A stretch of DNA of 64,000 nt from assembly GCA_016291495.1 (NCBI GenBank), contig JAEEXI010000008.1, positions 1 to 64,000 on the forward strand. Reading direction: 5' to 3'. This stretch comes from Prevotella sp. GTDB lineage: Bacteria > Bacteroidota > Bacteroidia > Bacteroidales > Bacteroidaceae. Below the pieces are notes generated by a model. The model was not told the DNA's origin, ran no database searches, and saw only the letters and a program-made list of their open reading frames with translations. Of the stretch, positions 53,850-62,557 are shown one piece after another; position 1 is the stretch's first letter; every line of letters begins with the position of its first letter. The position numbers were made by a program, and so were the translations under genes.

Positions 53850-54695
53850 TTACAGAGCCATAAAACGACGAAGGATTTCGTCAACGGTCACCTCACGATA
53901 CTTACCAGAAATCTCCGTACGTGTCTCCCACTCATCGTCATTGCCCAAATAGTTGAGAGTCATACCCATCTTAACGGTTTTCGTCGGGGTGTTAAACAAG
54001 ATGCTATGAGTAAAGGGGAATTTCTTCTTACCGCTCGCCTTGAAATCCTCGTAGTCCCAGTTCAACTGATAGTTGCCACGGATTTTATCCTCATACATGA
54101 TGTTTGCCATCTTGAGAAGAGCACCTTCCTTGTCTGCCAGCCAACGGTAGGAGAGCTTGTCACTCTCCATCGAGATAATAGCGTCTTCACCGATCAGATC
54201 AGTCTGATAGTTGTTCAACAATTCGTCTGTCACCTTTGACTTACCTGGTTGGAAGAGTTCGTTCCAGAACAAAGACTGCAGAGAATAGAAATTCAAACCA
54301 CTGTTACGCATGAAGTCCAACTGGTTATAATTAGCCTTGATGAACTGCTTGTTAATACGGTCCATAATCAAGACGTAATCCTTGGTAAATTCCAGACGAC
54401 CAGCCTCCACAAAACCGAAAGCCATCAGCTGCAAACGAATCACATCGTCACGTTTCATCTTCAGGTTACCTGTCAATGTCAGCTGCTGATTACCCACTTC
54501 AACAGAGAATTTCACCTTGGAGGTGATGAATTTGGCATACTGGGCGTTGTCATTCACTTTCTGTAAGAACTGCTGCGCCTTCATCGTTGTAGGCGTAGTC
54601 GTTGTCTCTTTCACTGCCTTTTTCTGTGTGCCGCAAGCTACCAACATCAGTGGCAATGTCAGTGCGGCAAGTTTCATCATACGTAATGGTTTCAT
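53850..54695 (-). CDS. DUF4292 lipoprotein (LolB/LolA-like fold)
   Basis: A 281-aa lipoprotein with lipobox LMLVAC (Cys21). After a Thr-rich linker, the body (TSKVKFSVEVGNQQLTLTGNL, RLQLMAFGFVEAGRLEF, VLIMDRINKQFIKANY) matches DUF4292, a family thought to resemble LolB-type half-barrels that bind lipids. The gene overlaps the upstream TPR gene by 4 bp (ATGA). Conserved placement between the TPR protein and EnvC suggests an envelope role. Confidence 0.85.
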   Translation of the reverse strand: MKPLRMMKLAALTLPLMLVACGTQKKAVKETTTTPTTMKAQQFLQKVNDNAQYAKFITSKVKFSVEVGNQQLTLTGNLKMKRDDVIRLQLMAFGFVEAGRLEFTKDYVLIMDRINKQFIKANYNQLDFMRNSGLNFYSLQSLFWNELFQPGKSKVTDELLNNYQTDLIGEDAIISMESDKLSYRWLADKEGALLKMANIMYEDKIRGNYQLNWDYEDFKASGKKKFPFTHSILFNTPTKTVKMGMTLNYLGNDDEWETRTEISGKYREVTVDEILRRFMAL

Positions 54696-56425
54696 TCTTT
54701 TAAATATTTTTTAAGTTTTATCTTTCTGGTTAATATCTGCCGGCGGTCCTCTGCACCCAGTTCCGACTTAGGAGAAGCTTTTGCTAACGCCTGTTGCCAA
54801 TAGAAGAGAGCCTGGTCCCGATCACCGTTATGATAGTAAATATCACCCGCATGTTCGAGCAATACAGCTGACGTATCAGAGTCACATTGTAAGGTCTGGT
54901 CAATGTATATCTTCGCTTCAGCATAACGCTCTTGCTTGAAGAGTATCCAAGCATAGGTATCCAAATAAGTGGCATTCTTGGGTTCTGCCTTGATGGCACG
55001 GTATGACATCTGTTCCGCTTTATCCAAAAGCACCTCTTTCTCACTCAGATAATAGGCATAATTATTCAGGCAGCCATAATTGTCGTCTTTCCATTGAAGA
55101 CAGGAGTCATAAGCGGCAAAAGCCTCTTTATCCAGTCCTTTCTGATGCAGGATATCGCCCATCACCGCATAAAAATCACTGACAATAACCGGATCGCTCT
55201 GTTGAGTAATGACTCCAATACCATTCTGAAAAGCATTCAGTGCCTGATCCAACTGTTCCTGTCTGTAATAAGCAATACCCTGATAGTAATAGAACGCCAT
55301 TTCGTCTGGATTATACTGTCGTGCATCCTGACAAAGTGAGATAATACGGGGCATATCTTCTGCCTGCCAAGCATAACTGACTAGCTGAAGACGGGCAGCA
55401 GCATTATCTGGGGCAACTTTCAAGACTTGTTCAAGGACACCACTGATGGTATCATTAGGCATCTTCTTGAGATTCATATAGGTCGCACAGAGAATGGCGA
55501 CATCAGCATCCATCTGAGGCTGCTCCAACATCCGGTGGAAGAGATATAGAATCCTTGTGGAATCACCTCCCTCCTGTTCACTCCGTCCGATTTCTTGACG
55601 CATGATGACAATCTTGTCCTGAGAAGTGGTATTCTTTCCCAACAGCACCCGTTCCGTCAGCTCATCCGCTTTCTCGGGGTTGCCCTCGTCTCTCTCATAA
55701 GCCAATAAAGCCATCATCGAATTACGGTTATCCGGTTCCAAGCGCAAGATATCATGATAGATGTCAAGGGCTTTCTTCTTCTGTCCGTTCACAAACAACG
55801 TATTGGCATAGAGCCCGCGGTAATTCTGGTCATTGGGATACTGGTCTGCCAGATTCTTCATTTCCGCGATAGCTGCTTTCTTATCTCCCAACTGGGTATA
55901 GAAATTACTCTTTGCATAGGAAAGACGCTCACTCTTTCCCTCCATGGTTTCCAGTCTTGCCAGCGTTTGTATCGCCAACTCATACTCATGTTGTTCCTCA
56001 TACAACTGTACCAAGATGCTCAAAACATCATCACGGTCCTTGTGCTTGTCATAGAGTGCCTCCAAAACCTCAGCCGCCTTGTCATATTGATGCATATTGA
56101 TATACGCATTCGCCAGCGTTTCCTGATAGGTGGGATTCGCAGGCTCCAGGGCTGCTGCTTTCTCAATACAAGCAATGGCACGATCTTTCTGTTTCAGGGC
56201 ACCATAATACTGGGCGAGGAAATAGTACGCCTCCGATTTGGTGGAATCAATCTCGATACAACGACACAACAAATCGAAAGCGGCATCATTGTTTCCTTTG
56301 GAACGCTCACAAATGGCTTCCAAGAAGAAAGCATTGTAGCGACTAGCCAACGAAACCGACTGGGCAACACTCACAAGTGTCCAGCCGGTCACCGCCAATG
56401 CCAGTATCCACCGCTTCATCATCAT
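54692..56425 (-). CDS. Periplasmic TPR-repeat protein
   Basis: A 577-aa protein with a signal peptide (MKRWILALAVTGWTLVSVAQ) and about 12-14 tetratricopeptide repeats across the rest, for example AYYFLAQYYGALKQKDRAIA and NAYINMHQYDKAAEVLEALY. TPR arrays hold protein partners; the partner is unknown. The start abuts the dut stop (TAGATGATGATG), leaving three possible Met codons. It is translationally coupled to both neighbours. Confidence 0.85.
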   Translation of the reverse strand: MMMKRWILALAVTGWTLVSVAQSVSLASRYNAFFLEAICERSKGNNDAAFDLLCRCIEIDSTKSEAYYFLAQYYGALKQKDRAIACIEKAAALEPANPTYQETLANAYINMHQYDKAAEVLEALYDKHKDRDDVLSILVQLYEEQHEYELAIQTLARLETMEGKSERLSYAKSNFYTQLGDKKAAIAEMKNLADQYPNDQNYRGLYANTLFVNGQKKKALDIYHDILRLEPDNRNSMMALLAYERDEGNPEKADELTERVLLGKNTTSQDKIVIMRQEIGRSEQEGGDSTRILYLFHRMLEQPQMDADVAILCATYMNLKKMPNDTISGVLEQVLKVAPDNAAARLQLVSYAWQAEDMPRIISLCQDARQYNPDEMAFYYYQGIAYYRQEQLDQALNAFQNGIGVITQQSDPVIVSDFYAVMGDILHQKGLDKEAFAAYDSCLQWKDDNYGCLNNYAYYLSEKEVLLDKAEQMSYRAIKAEPKNATYLDTYAWILFKQERYAEAKIYIDQTLQCDSDTSAVLLEHAGDIYYHNGDRDQALFYWQQALAKASPKSELGAEDRRQILTRKIKLKKYLKE

Positions 56426-56863
56426 CTATTTCACTCCCGTATGACCATAACCACCTTCGCCACGCTCCGTCTGGTCCAGTTCCTCCACAACGACAAAGTC
56501 CGCCTGCTCATGGCGGGCAATCACCATCTGAGCAATACGCTCTCCGTCATTGATGACAAAGTCTTCCTGAGAGAGGTTGACGAGAACAACGCCTATCTCT
56601 CCGCGATAGTCTGCATCAATAGTTCCTGGAGTATTCAACACGGTCAGTCCGTGCTTCAGAGCCAGCCCACTACGGGGACGCACCTGTGCCTCATAGCCTT
56701 CCGGCAGGGCGATATGCAATCCTGTAGGAATCAGGCGGCGCTCCAAAGGGCGCAAAGTAATAGGCTCGTCAATATTCGCACGAAGATCCATGCCTGCGCT
56801 CTGCGGTGTGGCATAAGCGGGCAACTGCTGGTGCCCTTTGTTGACAACTTTTATCTTAATCAT
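56426..56863 (-). CDS. dut: dUTP diphosphatase
   Basis: A 145-aa trimeric dUTPase with all five motifs: AGMDLRA (motif 1), RPRSGLA (2), [13 protein letters not shown] (3), [11 protein letters not shown] (4) and [10 protein letters not shown] (5, the C-terminal arm). It converts dUTP to dUMP and pyrophosphate. First gene of the dut-TPR-DUF4292-envC operon; a minus-strand TAATTTTG at 56891-56898 is its likely -7 box. It is divergent from dgt, another nucleotide-pool enzyme. Confidence 0.97.
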   Translation of the reverse strand: MIKIKVVNKGHQQLPAYATPQSAGMDLRANIDEPITLRPLERRLIPTGLHIALPEGYEAQVRPRSGLALKHGLTVLNTPGTIDADYRGEIGVVLVNLSQEDFVINDGERIAQMVIARHEQADFVVVEELDQTERGEGGYGHTGVK

Positions 56864-56982
56864 TTCGAAATGTTACCTAATTATAATGTGCAAAATTAGT
56901 CATTTCTCTCCAAATAGCCATATTTTTCAAAGAAAAATGTGAGTTTTTGTATAAAAAACACCATTTTTCACTTACTTATTAC

Positions 56983-56990
56983 TACCTTTG
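56983..56990 (+). promoter_or_regulatory. -7 box of dgt, giving a leaderless start
   Basis: TACCTTTG matches TAnnTTTG and ends 4 nt before the first ATG (56995), so transcription should begin at or within the start codon. No -33 TTTG is seen at the normal spacing. Confidence 0.5.
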
Positions 56991-56994
56991 CATC

Positions 56995-58338
56995 ATGATG
57001 GACTGGAAACAACTCATTTCAAACAAACGGTTAGGACAGGAATTCCGCCATACGGAACGGCATGATGTCCGTACTGAATTCAAACGCGACTACGACCGTT
57101 TGATTTTTTCAGCACCTTTCCGCCGGCTGCAGAACAAGACACAGGTATTCCCATTGCCTGGTAGCATTTTTGTGCATAACCGCCTGACCCATTCCTTAGA
57201 GGTGGCCAGTGTTGGTATGTCGTTGGGTAACGACGTAGCGCAATGCCTGATCCGCAACAAATACCCTGAATTGAAAGATACCATGTTCGAACAGATCGGG
57301 CAGATTGTCAGTACGGCCTGTCTGGCTCATGACCTGGGAAATCCACCATTCGGACACAGTGGTGAGAAAGCGATACAAACGTTTTTCACGGAAGGCGCAG
57401 GCAGCTATCTAAATAATCTGGTTTCATCCGTCTTCTGGGACGACATTACGCATTTTGAGGGAAATGCCAATGCTTTTCGTTTGCTGACCCATCAGTTTAA
57501 GGGCCGCCGCCCAGGAGGCTTTGTCATGACCTACAGCACACTGGCCAGTATCGTCAAGTACCCTTATGCATCTTCTGCGGCAGGAAAGAAGGGAAAGTTC
57601 GGATTTTTTCACACAGAAGAAGGATATTACCAAAGAATTGCCGATGAAATGGGCGTTATTCGCATCTCTGGCGAAAGAGAATCCCTACGTTTTACCCGTC
57701 ACCCTTTGGTATATCTGGTAGAAGCCGCTGACGACATCTGCTATGAGATTATGGATATCGAGGATGCCCACAAGCTGAAGATCCTCTCTTATGAGGAAAC
57801 GGAAAATCTGCTGCTCGATTTCTTTGATGAGGAAAACCAAACAAAAATACGAAATCGCATCGTCGACGAAGGTCTGTTAGACGACAACGAGAAGGTCGTC
57901 TATATGAGAGCCTGCGTCATCGGAAAATTGGAAAACGAGTGCGTCAACACCTTTATTGAACACGAGGAAGAGATATTGGCCGGCACCTTCACTGGCAGTC
58001 TGATTGACCGTATCAACGACCGCCAAGCCAAGGCTTACAAAGAATGTGCGGAATTGTCTCTCAAACGCATCTACCGCAGTCGTCCTGTACTTGACGTGGA
58101 ATTGTCTGGTTACAAGATTATGGCAACACTCATGGAACAGATGGTCGAGGCCGTGATGCATCCTGACCGCTTTTACTCCAAACAACTCATAGACCGAGTC
58201 TCCAGCCAATACAATATAGACGCGCCAGACCTGGAATCACGAATCATGGCGGTTATAGACTACATTGCAGGCATGACGGATGTCTATGCCTTGGATGTTT
58301 ATCAGAAAATCAACGGCATCTCACTTCCTATTGTATAG
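56995..58338 (+). CDS. dgt: Deoxyguanosinetriphosphate triphosphohydrolase
   Basis: A 447-aa HD-domain enzyme splitting dGTP into deoxyguanosine and triphosphate. The HD signature residues are visible: HNRLTHSLEVASVG (first His), CLAHDLGNPPFGHSGE (HD pair, about 113), and the later LVEAADDICYEIMDIEDA Asp region. The Met pair at 56995/56998 is used as the start because the -7 box lies directly upstream; the in-frame ATG at 56947 precedes the promoter. It converges on the glsB-like gene with a 10-bp gap. Confidence 0.94.
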   Translation: MMDWKQLISNKRLGQEFRHTERHDVRTEFKRDYDRLIFSAPFRRLQNKTQVFPLPGSIFVHNRLTHSLEVASVGMSLGNDVAQCLIRNKYPELKDTMFEQIGQIVSTACLAHDLGNPPFGHSGEKAIQTFFTEGAGSYLNNLVSSVFWDDITHFEGNANAFRLLTHQFKGRRPGGFVMTYSTLASIVKYPYASSAAGKKGKFGFFHTEEGYYQRIADEMGVIRISGERESLRFTRHPLVYLVEAADDICYEIMDIEDAHKLKILSYEETENLLLDFFDEENQTKIRNRIVDEGLLDDNEKVVYMRACVIGKLENECVNTFIEHEEEILAGTFTGSLIDRINDRQAKAYKECAELSLKRIYRSRPVLDVELSGYKIMATLMEQMVEAVMHPDRFYSKQLIDRVSSQYNIDAPDLESRIMAVIDYIAGMTDVYALDVYQKINGISLPIV

Positions 58339-58348
58339 ACCAAGAAGC

Positions 58349-59347
58349 CTACTTTTTCTCTTTATACTTATAAATAAGCTTATTGGCACCCGACGTGATT
58401 TCCAATTCGTCGCGATGTTCCCCTATAAAGGTGTCTATATGACGTCTACGCTTCTCCTCAAAAATCTCATCTATAGAAATCAAGATGCCCGTTTCCTCCA
58501 CATCACCGAAACCATAGTTGATAGCCGTTCCGAAAAGTTTCATTGTAGGAGAGAGTCCCATATAGGCATTTACCAATGGAGGAATGTTATACCCCATCTT
58601 ACGAATCTCACGATTCAGAATCAGATAATCTTCCTTAAAAGAATGACCACAGAAAAGATGCTCTAACTCCGTTGGGTTACTTTCCAATTCCAACGGTTTC
58701 ATCGGAATAATCAGCTTATCCTTATCATCAAAATATTTTTTCAGGAAATAGAGTATCATGTCACGCCCTTTGCGGATATAGGAAGGATACATCGTCATCT
58801 TGCCAAAGTAATAACGCACATTAGGGCGAATGACCGTAATGGCACCTAGTCCATCCCACAAATTATCAAGAGCAAATAGACTTTTGGCACCCATGCGTGA
58901 CGACTGATAGGGTAAAGACACGAAAGAACGTCCCAATTCAACCGTATAGGGAGCATATTCCTTGATGAATTTCTCGGAAAAATGGAACATATGACTGGTG
59001 GCAAGGATTGGTTGTCCCTTATCATCATATTCCCAATCCGTACCCAACAGATAACGGTAGCCGCCGATAATCTCCTCTTCCTCTGGATTCCAGACAATCA
59101 ACTGCTTGTAACAATTCTCACAAAGGTCGAATTCATCGAGATCCATTTCCTTTCCTGTACCGCCACCAGCCTCACGGAATGCTATCTCACGCAAACGGCC
59201 GATTTCCTTCAACACATTAGGGGCATTATGCGCCGTGATAACATAAATCTCGTTATTACTTTTGTTGGTCATGCGCAACTGCTTGTCTGGGGTTAGTTCG
59301 CGCTTGAGCAACTCTTTGTCGATTGGTTGGATAATTTCCTGTTCCAT
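58349..59347 (-). CDS. glsB: GNAT-type N-acyltransferase for glycine lipids (GlsB-like)
   Basis: A 332-aa protein with an OlsB-like acyltransferase fold: LREIAFREAGGGTGKEMDLD, then VELGRSFVSLPYQSSRM and LWDGLGAITVIRPNVRYYFG. In Bacteroides thetaiotaomicron, GlsB adds a beta-hydroxy fatty acid to glycine, the first step of glycine-lipid synthesis. The partner acyltransferase gene lies 20 bp upstream, as in B. thetaiotaomicron. Naming rests on this pairing and family resemblance. Confidence 0.82.
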   Translation of the reverse strand: MEQEIIQPIDKELLKRELTPDKQLRMTNKSNNEIYVITAHNAPNVLKEIGRLREIAFREAGGGTGKEMDLDEFDLCENCYKQLIVWNPEEEEIIGGYRYLLGTDWEYDDKGQPILATSHMFHFSEKFIKEYAPYTVELGRSFVSLPYQSSRMGAKSLFALDNLWDGLGAITVIRPNVRYYFGKMTMYPSYIRKGRDMILYFLKKYFDDKDKLIIPMKPLELESNPTELEHLFCGHSFKEDYLILNREIRKMGYNIPPLVNAYMGLSPTMKLFGTAINYGFGDVEETGILISIDEIFEEKRRRHIDTFIGEHRDELEITSGANKLIYKYKEKK

Positions 59348-59367
59348 GTCTGTTTCCGGTTATAGAT

Positions 59368-60195
59368 TTATAGGGAATACACTATATCTTGTACGAATTT
59401 TGCCCATTCCATCGGAGTCTTACTCTTGTCAAATGTTTGCCAAGGAATTGGTTTTCCTATTTTTACCTCAAAGGTTTTGCCGACATTCTTATACATCTCG
59501 TCGACTAAAAAGAGCATGGCAAGATTGAATTTCAAGTGCTTGTCGCTGAAATTTGCCAGACGATAGAAGAACTTGGAGTTCTCGCCACTGAAATGGATGG
59601 GCACGACATCACGCTGATACTCCACACTCTTGGCAATAAAGGTCTTCGACCAAGGAATGTCACGGATAGTTCCATCACTCTGCTTGCGCGAGCAGATACC
59701 TGCCGGATACATCAGCATGTGATTATCGCTCTCGAACCCTGCTTTCACCATTGCAGGGAAATTACGACTCTGTTTGCCGGTCTTGTTGATAGGGATGCAC
59801 AAGGGAGCTAGTCCCGGAAGATTCATCAACAGGTCATTCACCAAATAACGGAAACGGCTGTCGTAATGACGACCGATGATGGCACCTAAGGCAACGCCGT
59901 CTTCTCCACCCAAAGGATGGTTGGACACAAAAGTATACAAACGACCGTCATTCTTGTCGGGGAGGTTCTCCTTGCCCTTGATGATAAGAGTCATCTGTAG
60001 ATACTCCACGCAGGCCTCCAGCCATTCCGTGCCAGACATGTCTCGACTCTCCCAAAGAAAAGCGTTTACTTGATCCTGATGGACTATACGTTTCAACCAG
60101 GATACCAAAAAGCCAGGAACCCATTTTGCTTTGGCTCCCATCTTGTCTTTGAGGATCTTTTCAAGATCAATCGTTTTCTCTGTGATTTGCTCCAT
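59368..60195 (-). CDS. glsA: PlsC-type O-acyltransferase for glycine lipids (GlsA-like)
   Basis: A 275-aa acyltransferase. The catalytic HxxxxD motif appears as NHPLGGEDG (about 91-99) and an acceptor/phosphate-site-like YPAGICSRK near 166. GlsA esterifies the N-acyl glycine made by GlsB. The longest frame starts with GTG at 60204; I prefer the ATG at 60195, three codons on. A minus-strand -7 box TATTTTTG lies at 60225-60232. Confidence 0.82.
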   Translation of the reverse strand: MEQITEKTIDLEKILKDKMGAKAKWVPGFLVSWLKRIVHQDQVNAFLWESRDMSGTEWLEACVEYLQMTLIIKGKENLPDKNDGRLYTFVSNHPLGGEDGVALGAIIGRHYDSRFRYLVNDLLMNLPGLAPLCIPINKTGKQSRNFPAMVKAGFESDNHMLMYPAGICSRKQSDGTIRDIPWSKTFIAKSVEYQRDVVPIHFSGENSKFFYRLANFSDKHLKFNLAMLFLVDEMYKNVGKTFEVKIGKPIPWQTFDKSKTPMEWAKFVQDIVYSL

Positions 60196-60224
60196 CTCTC
60201 CCACACGTTCACACTAACTGCGTG

Positions 60225-60232
60225 CAAAAATA
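60225..60232 (-). promoter_or_regulatory. -7 box of the glsAB operon
   Basis: Minus strand TATTTTTG matches TAnnTTTG, 30 nt before the glsA start codon. A -33 TTTG is not present at 19-20 nt. Confidence 0.5.
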
Positions 60233-60362
60233 ATCATTTTGTTTGAGAAATGTGCACTTTTCCCCAAAAAATGCGCAACTTTTCATAAAAGCCACCTTTT
60301 CGCACCTTCGTCACGTCTTGCGGTCATCCTGTTTTAAAGGTCAAGTTTAAGTGTATAAGGGA

Positions 60363-60455
60363 ACCTCGAAGTAACCTTGAAGTACCCTTGAGTTGTCGTC
60401 GGTTCTATGAACGGGAGACAACCGGGAGGTAATCGGGAGGTAATCGGGAGGTACC
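60363..60455. repeat. Two adjacent 11-bp tandem repeat arrays
   Basis: Array A: ACCTCGAAGTA, ACCTTGAAGTA, CCCTTGAGTTG (60363-60395). Array B: CGGGAGACAAC, CGGGAGGTAAT, CGGGAGGTAAT, CGGGAGGTACC (60412-60455). The two families contain inverse elements (ACCTC versus GAGGT), and GAGGTACCTC at the end of B is a palindrome. They lie 120-290 bp upstream of mraZ in non-coding DNA. Confidence 0.9.
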
Positions 60456-60579
60456 TCATCTACGAATCACCGTCATCTGCCATTTAATTACACCACCCTT
60501 TCAAATTTTTCTATTCGTCTTACAATCAGGCAGTTATGTTGATTTAAGAAATTTTATCAATTAATTCACAAAAATATTG

Positions 60580-60605
60580 TGGGGAAATGTGGGGGATTGT
60601 GGGGG
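60580..60605 (+). promoter_or_regulatory. Three MraZ boxes
   Basis: TGGGG at 60580, TGGGGG at 60590 and TGGGGG at 60600 recur with exactly 10-bp period. MraZ is known to bind TGGGN repeats separated by 5 nt upstream of its own gene. The boxes overlap the -33 region of the mraZ promoter, which fits autorepression. Confidence 0.85.
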
Positions 60606-60613
60606 AAAATGAT

Positions 60614-60621
60614 TAATTTTG
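60614..60621 (+). promoter_or_regulatory. -7 box of the mraZ/division cluster promoter
   Basis: TAATTTTG matches TAnnTTTG, 31 nt before the mraZ ATG. The G-rich MraZ boxes occupy the place of the -33 element. Confidence 0.6.
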
Positions 60622-60652
60622 CAACCGATATATCACTTTAAAAGAAGTACGC

Positions 60653-61111
60653 ATGCGATTTTTAGGTAATATAGAAGCAAAAATAGACACCAAGGGACGA
60701 GCTTTCCTTCCTGCTGTTTTCCGAAAGGTTTTGCAAACGGGCGGAGAGGAACGGCTCATTCTGAGGAAAGACGTGTTCCAAGCCTGCTTGGTACTTTATC
60801 CAGAATCCGTGTGGAACGAACAGATGGATTTGATGCGGCAGCGGCTGAACAGATGGAGCAAACAACAGCAGCAGGTGTTCCGTCAGTTCGTCAGCGAGGT
60901 GGAGTTGGTCTGCCTGGACGGGAACGGACGTTTCCTGATTCCCAAACGTTACCAACGGATGGCAGACATCGAACAGGACATCAAATTCGTAGGCATGGGA
61001 GACACCATCGAAATATGGAGCACCCAGAAAGCAGAGGAGCAACAGATGACTGCCGAAGACTTTGGGGCTGCCTTGGAAGAACTGATGGGAGACGACGAAG
61101 CCAAAGGTTAA
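60653..61111 (+). CDS. mraZ: Transcriptional regulator MraZ
   Basis: A 152-aa AbrB-like DNA-binding protein with two swapped-hairpin repeats. The DxKGR signature appears as IDTKGRAFLPAVFR (about 11-24) and the second as LDGNGRFLIPKRY (about 88-100). It represses the division and cell-wall cluster through the TGGGN boxes seen upstream. First gene of the cluster; rsmH follows after 35 bp. Confidence 0.95.
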   Translation: MRFLGNIEAKIDTKGRAFLPAVFRKVLQTGGEERLILRKDVFQACLVLYPESVWNEQMDLMRQRLNRWSKQQQQVFRQFVSEVELVCLDGNGRFLIPKRYQRMADIEQDIKFVGMGDTIEIWSTQKAEEQQMTAEDFGAALEELMGDDEAKG

Positions 61112-61146
61112 GAATAAGAGGCCACTTAAGGATAAATAAAAAGAAA

Positions 61147-62061
61147 ATGGTGACAACGGCTGACACATACCACATACCTGTACTCTTGAAAGAGAGTGTT
61201 GACAGACTTGACATCAAGTCTGACGGCATCTATGTGGATGTCACCTTTGGTGGAGGTGGTCATAGCCGTGAGATCCTTTCACGTTTAGGCAAGAAGGGAC
61301 ATCTGTTTAGTTTCGACCAAGATGCTGATGCTGAGAATAATATTATCAACGACGAAAGATTCACTTTTGTAAGAAGTAATTTCAGATTCCTTCAAAACTG
61401 GATGCGCTATTACGGAGTAGACCATATTGACGGACTGCTTGCCGACTTGGGAGTTTCCTCTCATCATTTCGATGACGAGACCAGAGGATTCTCATTCCGC
61501 TTCAATGCTCCTTTGGACATGCGAATGAACAAAAGGGCAGGCAAGACAGCTGCTGACATTCTCAACGACTACGAGGAAAAACAATTGGCCGACATATTCT
61601 ACCTCTATGGCGAATTAAAAACTGCCAGACGCATTGCTGCTGCGATCTGTACCTATCGCCAACAACATCGCATAGAAACCACTGCAGACCTGACGAAGGC
61701 AACAGAAAGACTCATCCGAACAGAAAAAGAAAAAAAGGATCTGGCAAAAATGTATCAAGCGCTGCGCATCGAGGTAAACCACGAAATGGATGCCTTACGC
61801 GATATGCTCACCAGCGCTACGGGCCTGTTGACAACGACAGGAAGACTTTGCGTCATCACCTACCACTCTCTGGAAGACCGTATCGTGAAGAATATCATGA
61901 AGACAGGCAACGTGGAGGGGAAAACAGAACAGGATTTCTTCGGGTGCATCTCCAGTCCTTTCCGACAGGTATCCAACAAGGTCATCACTCCGACAGGAGA
62001 GGAGTTGCAGGCAAATCCAAGGAGTCGCAGTGCCAAGCTCAGAGTTGCAGAAAAAATATAG
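61147..62061 (+). CDS. rsmH: 16S rRNA (cytosine1402-N4)-methyltransferase
   Basis: A 304-aa SAM-dependent methyltransferase. N-terminal HIPVLLKESVDRL, the SAM loop YVDVTFGGGGHSREIL, the DGLLADLGVSSHHFD catalytic region, GFSFRFNAPLDMRM and the C-terminal NPRSRSAKLRVAE are all canonical. The start at 61147 gives the usual N-terminus; the longer open frame runs inside mraZ. The next gene begins 6 bp later. Confidence 0.96.
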   Translation: MVTTADTYHIPVLLKESVDRLDIKSDGIYVDVTFGGGGHSREILSRLGKKGHLFSFDQDADAENNIINDERFTFVRSNFRFLQNWMRYYGVDHIDGLLADLGVSSHHFDDETRGFSFRFNAPLDMRMNKRAGKTAADILNDYEEKQLADIFYLYGELKTARRIAAAICTYRQQHRIETTADLTKATERLIRTEKEKKDLAKMYQALRIEVNHEMDALRDMLTSATGLLTTTGRLCVITYHSLEDRIVKNIMKTGNVEGKTEQDFFGCISSPFRQVSNKVITPTGEELQANPRSRSAKLRVAEKI

Positions 62062-62067
62062 ATATAC

Positions 62068-62550
62068 ATGAAAAAAGACGATATACAAGAAGAACTGAAA
62101 GACGTCGAACAGCCTTTTGAGTCAAAAGAAGAACAAGACGACGAGAAAGATGTTCGTGCCGAAGAGGCGCTGAAGGAAACTCTTAAAAAGATCAAGGAGA
62201 CTGCCAGAGAGGAAGACCCCAAACCTTCGCAGCAGGTTAATCTCCGCAGCATCCTTGGTGGCGACATCCTGACTGCCGAGATGGTACGTTCCCAAATATG
62301 GCTGTTTGTACTTATCGTCGCCTTTTCTATCGTCTATGTCGCCTTCCGTTATCAGTGTCAACAGGACATGCAGACCATTGACAGGTTGGAGACAGAACTG
62401 AAGGATGCCAAAAACAAGGCACTTGCCGCCTCCAGTACGCTGACAGAGAAATGTCGTGAGAGTCATGTACTTGATATCCTGAAACAAAACAAGGACTCGC
62501 TACTGCATATCGCAGACCAGCCTCCTTACATCATACAAATACCAGAATAA
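62068..62550 (+). CDS. ftsL: FtsL-like cell division protein
   Basis: A 160-aa bitopic protein: a long acidic cytoplasmic head (about 1-70), one membrane helix (about 75-93: IWLFVLIVAFSIVYVAFRY) and a short periplasmic coiled coil. This is the Bacteroidetes FtsL-like form and its place between rsmH and the penicillin-binding protein is diagnostic. It should bridge the early and late divisome with FtsB/FtsQ. Confidence 0.9.
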   Translation: MKKDDIQEELKDVEQPFESKEEQDDEKDVRAEEALKETLKKIKETAREEDPKPSQQVNLRSILGGDILTAEMVRSQIWLFVLIVAFSIVYVAFRYQCQQDMQTIDRLETELKDAKNKALAASSTLTEKCRESHVLDILKQNKDSLLHIADQPPYIIQIPE

Positions 62551-62557
62551 AACCGTC

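Larger units (their letters stand above)
60196..60652. other. Divergent intergenic region between glsA and mraZ
   Basis: About 457 bases without a gene. It carries the glsA -7 box (60225-60232), two families of 11-bp tandem repeats (60363-60395 and 60412-60455), three MraZ boxes (60580-60605) and the mraZ -7 box (60614-60621). Confidence 0.75.

Noticed and set aside
60811..61146. Upstream start of rsmH inside mraZ
   Set aside because: Those 112 residues are mraZ read in another frame; the standard RsmH N-terminus begins at 61147.
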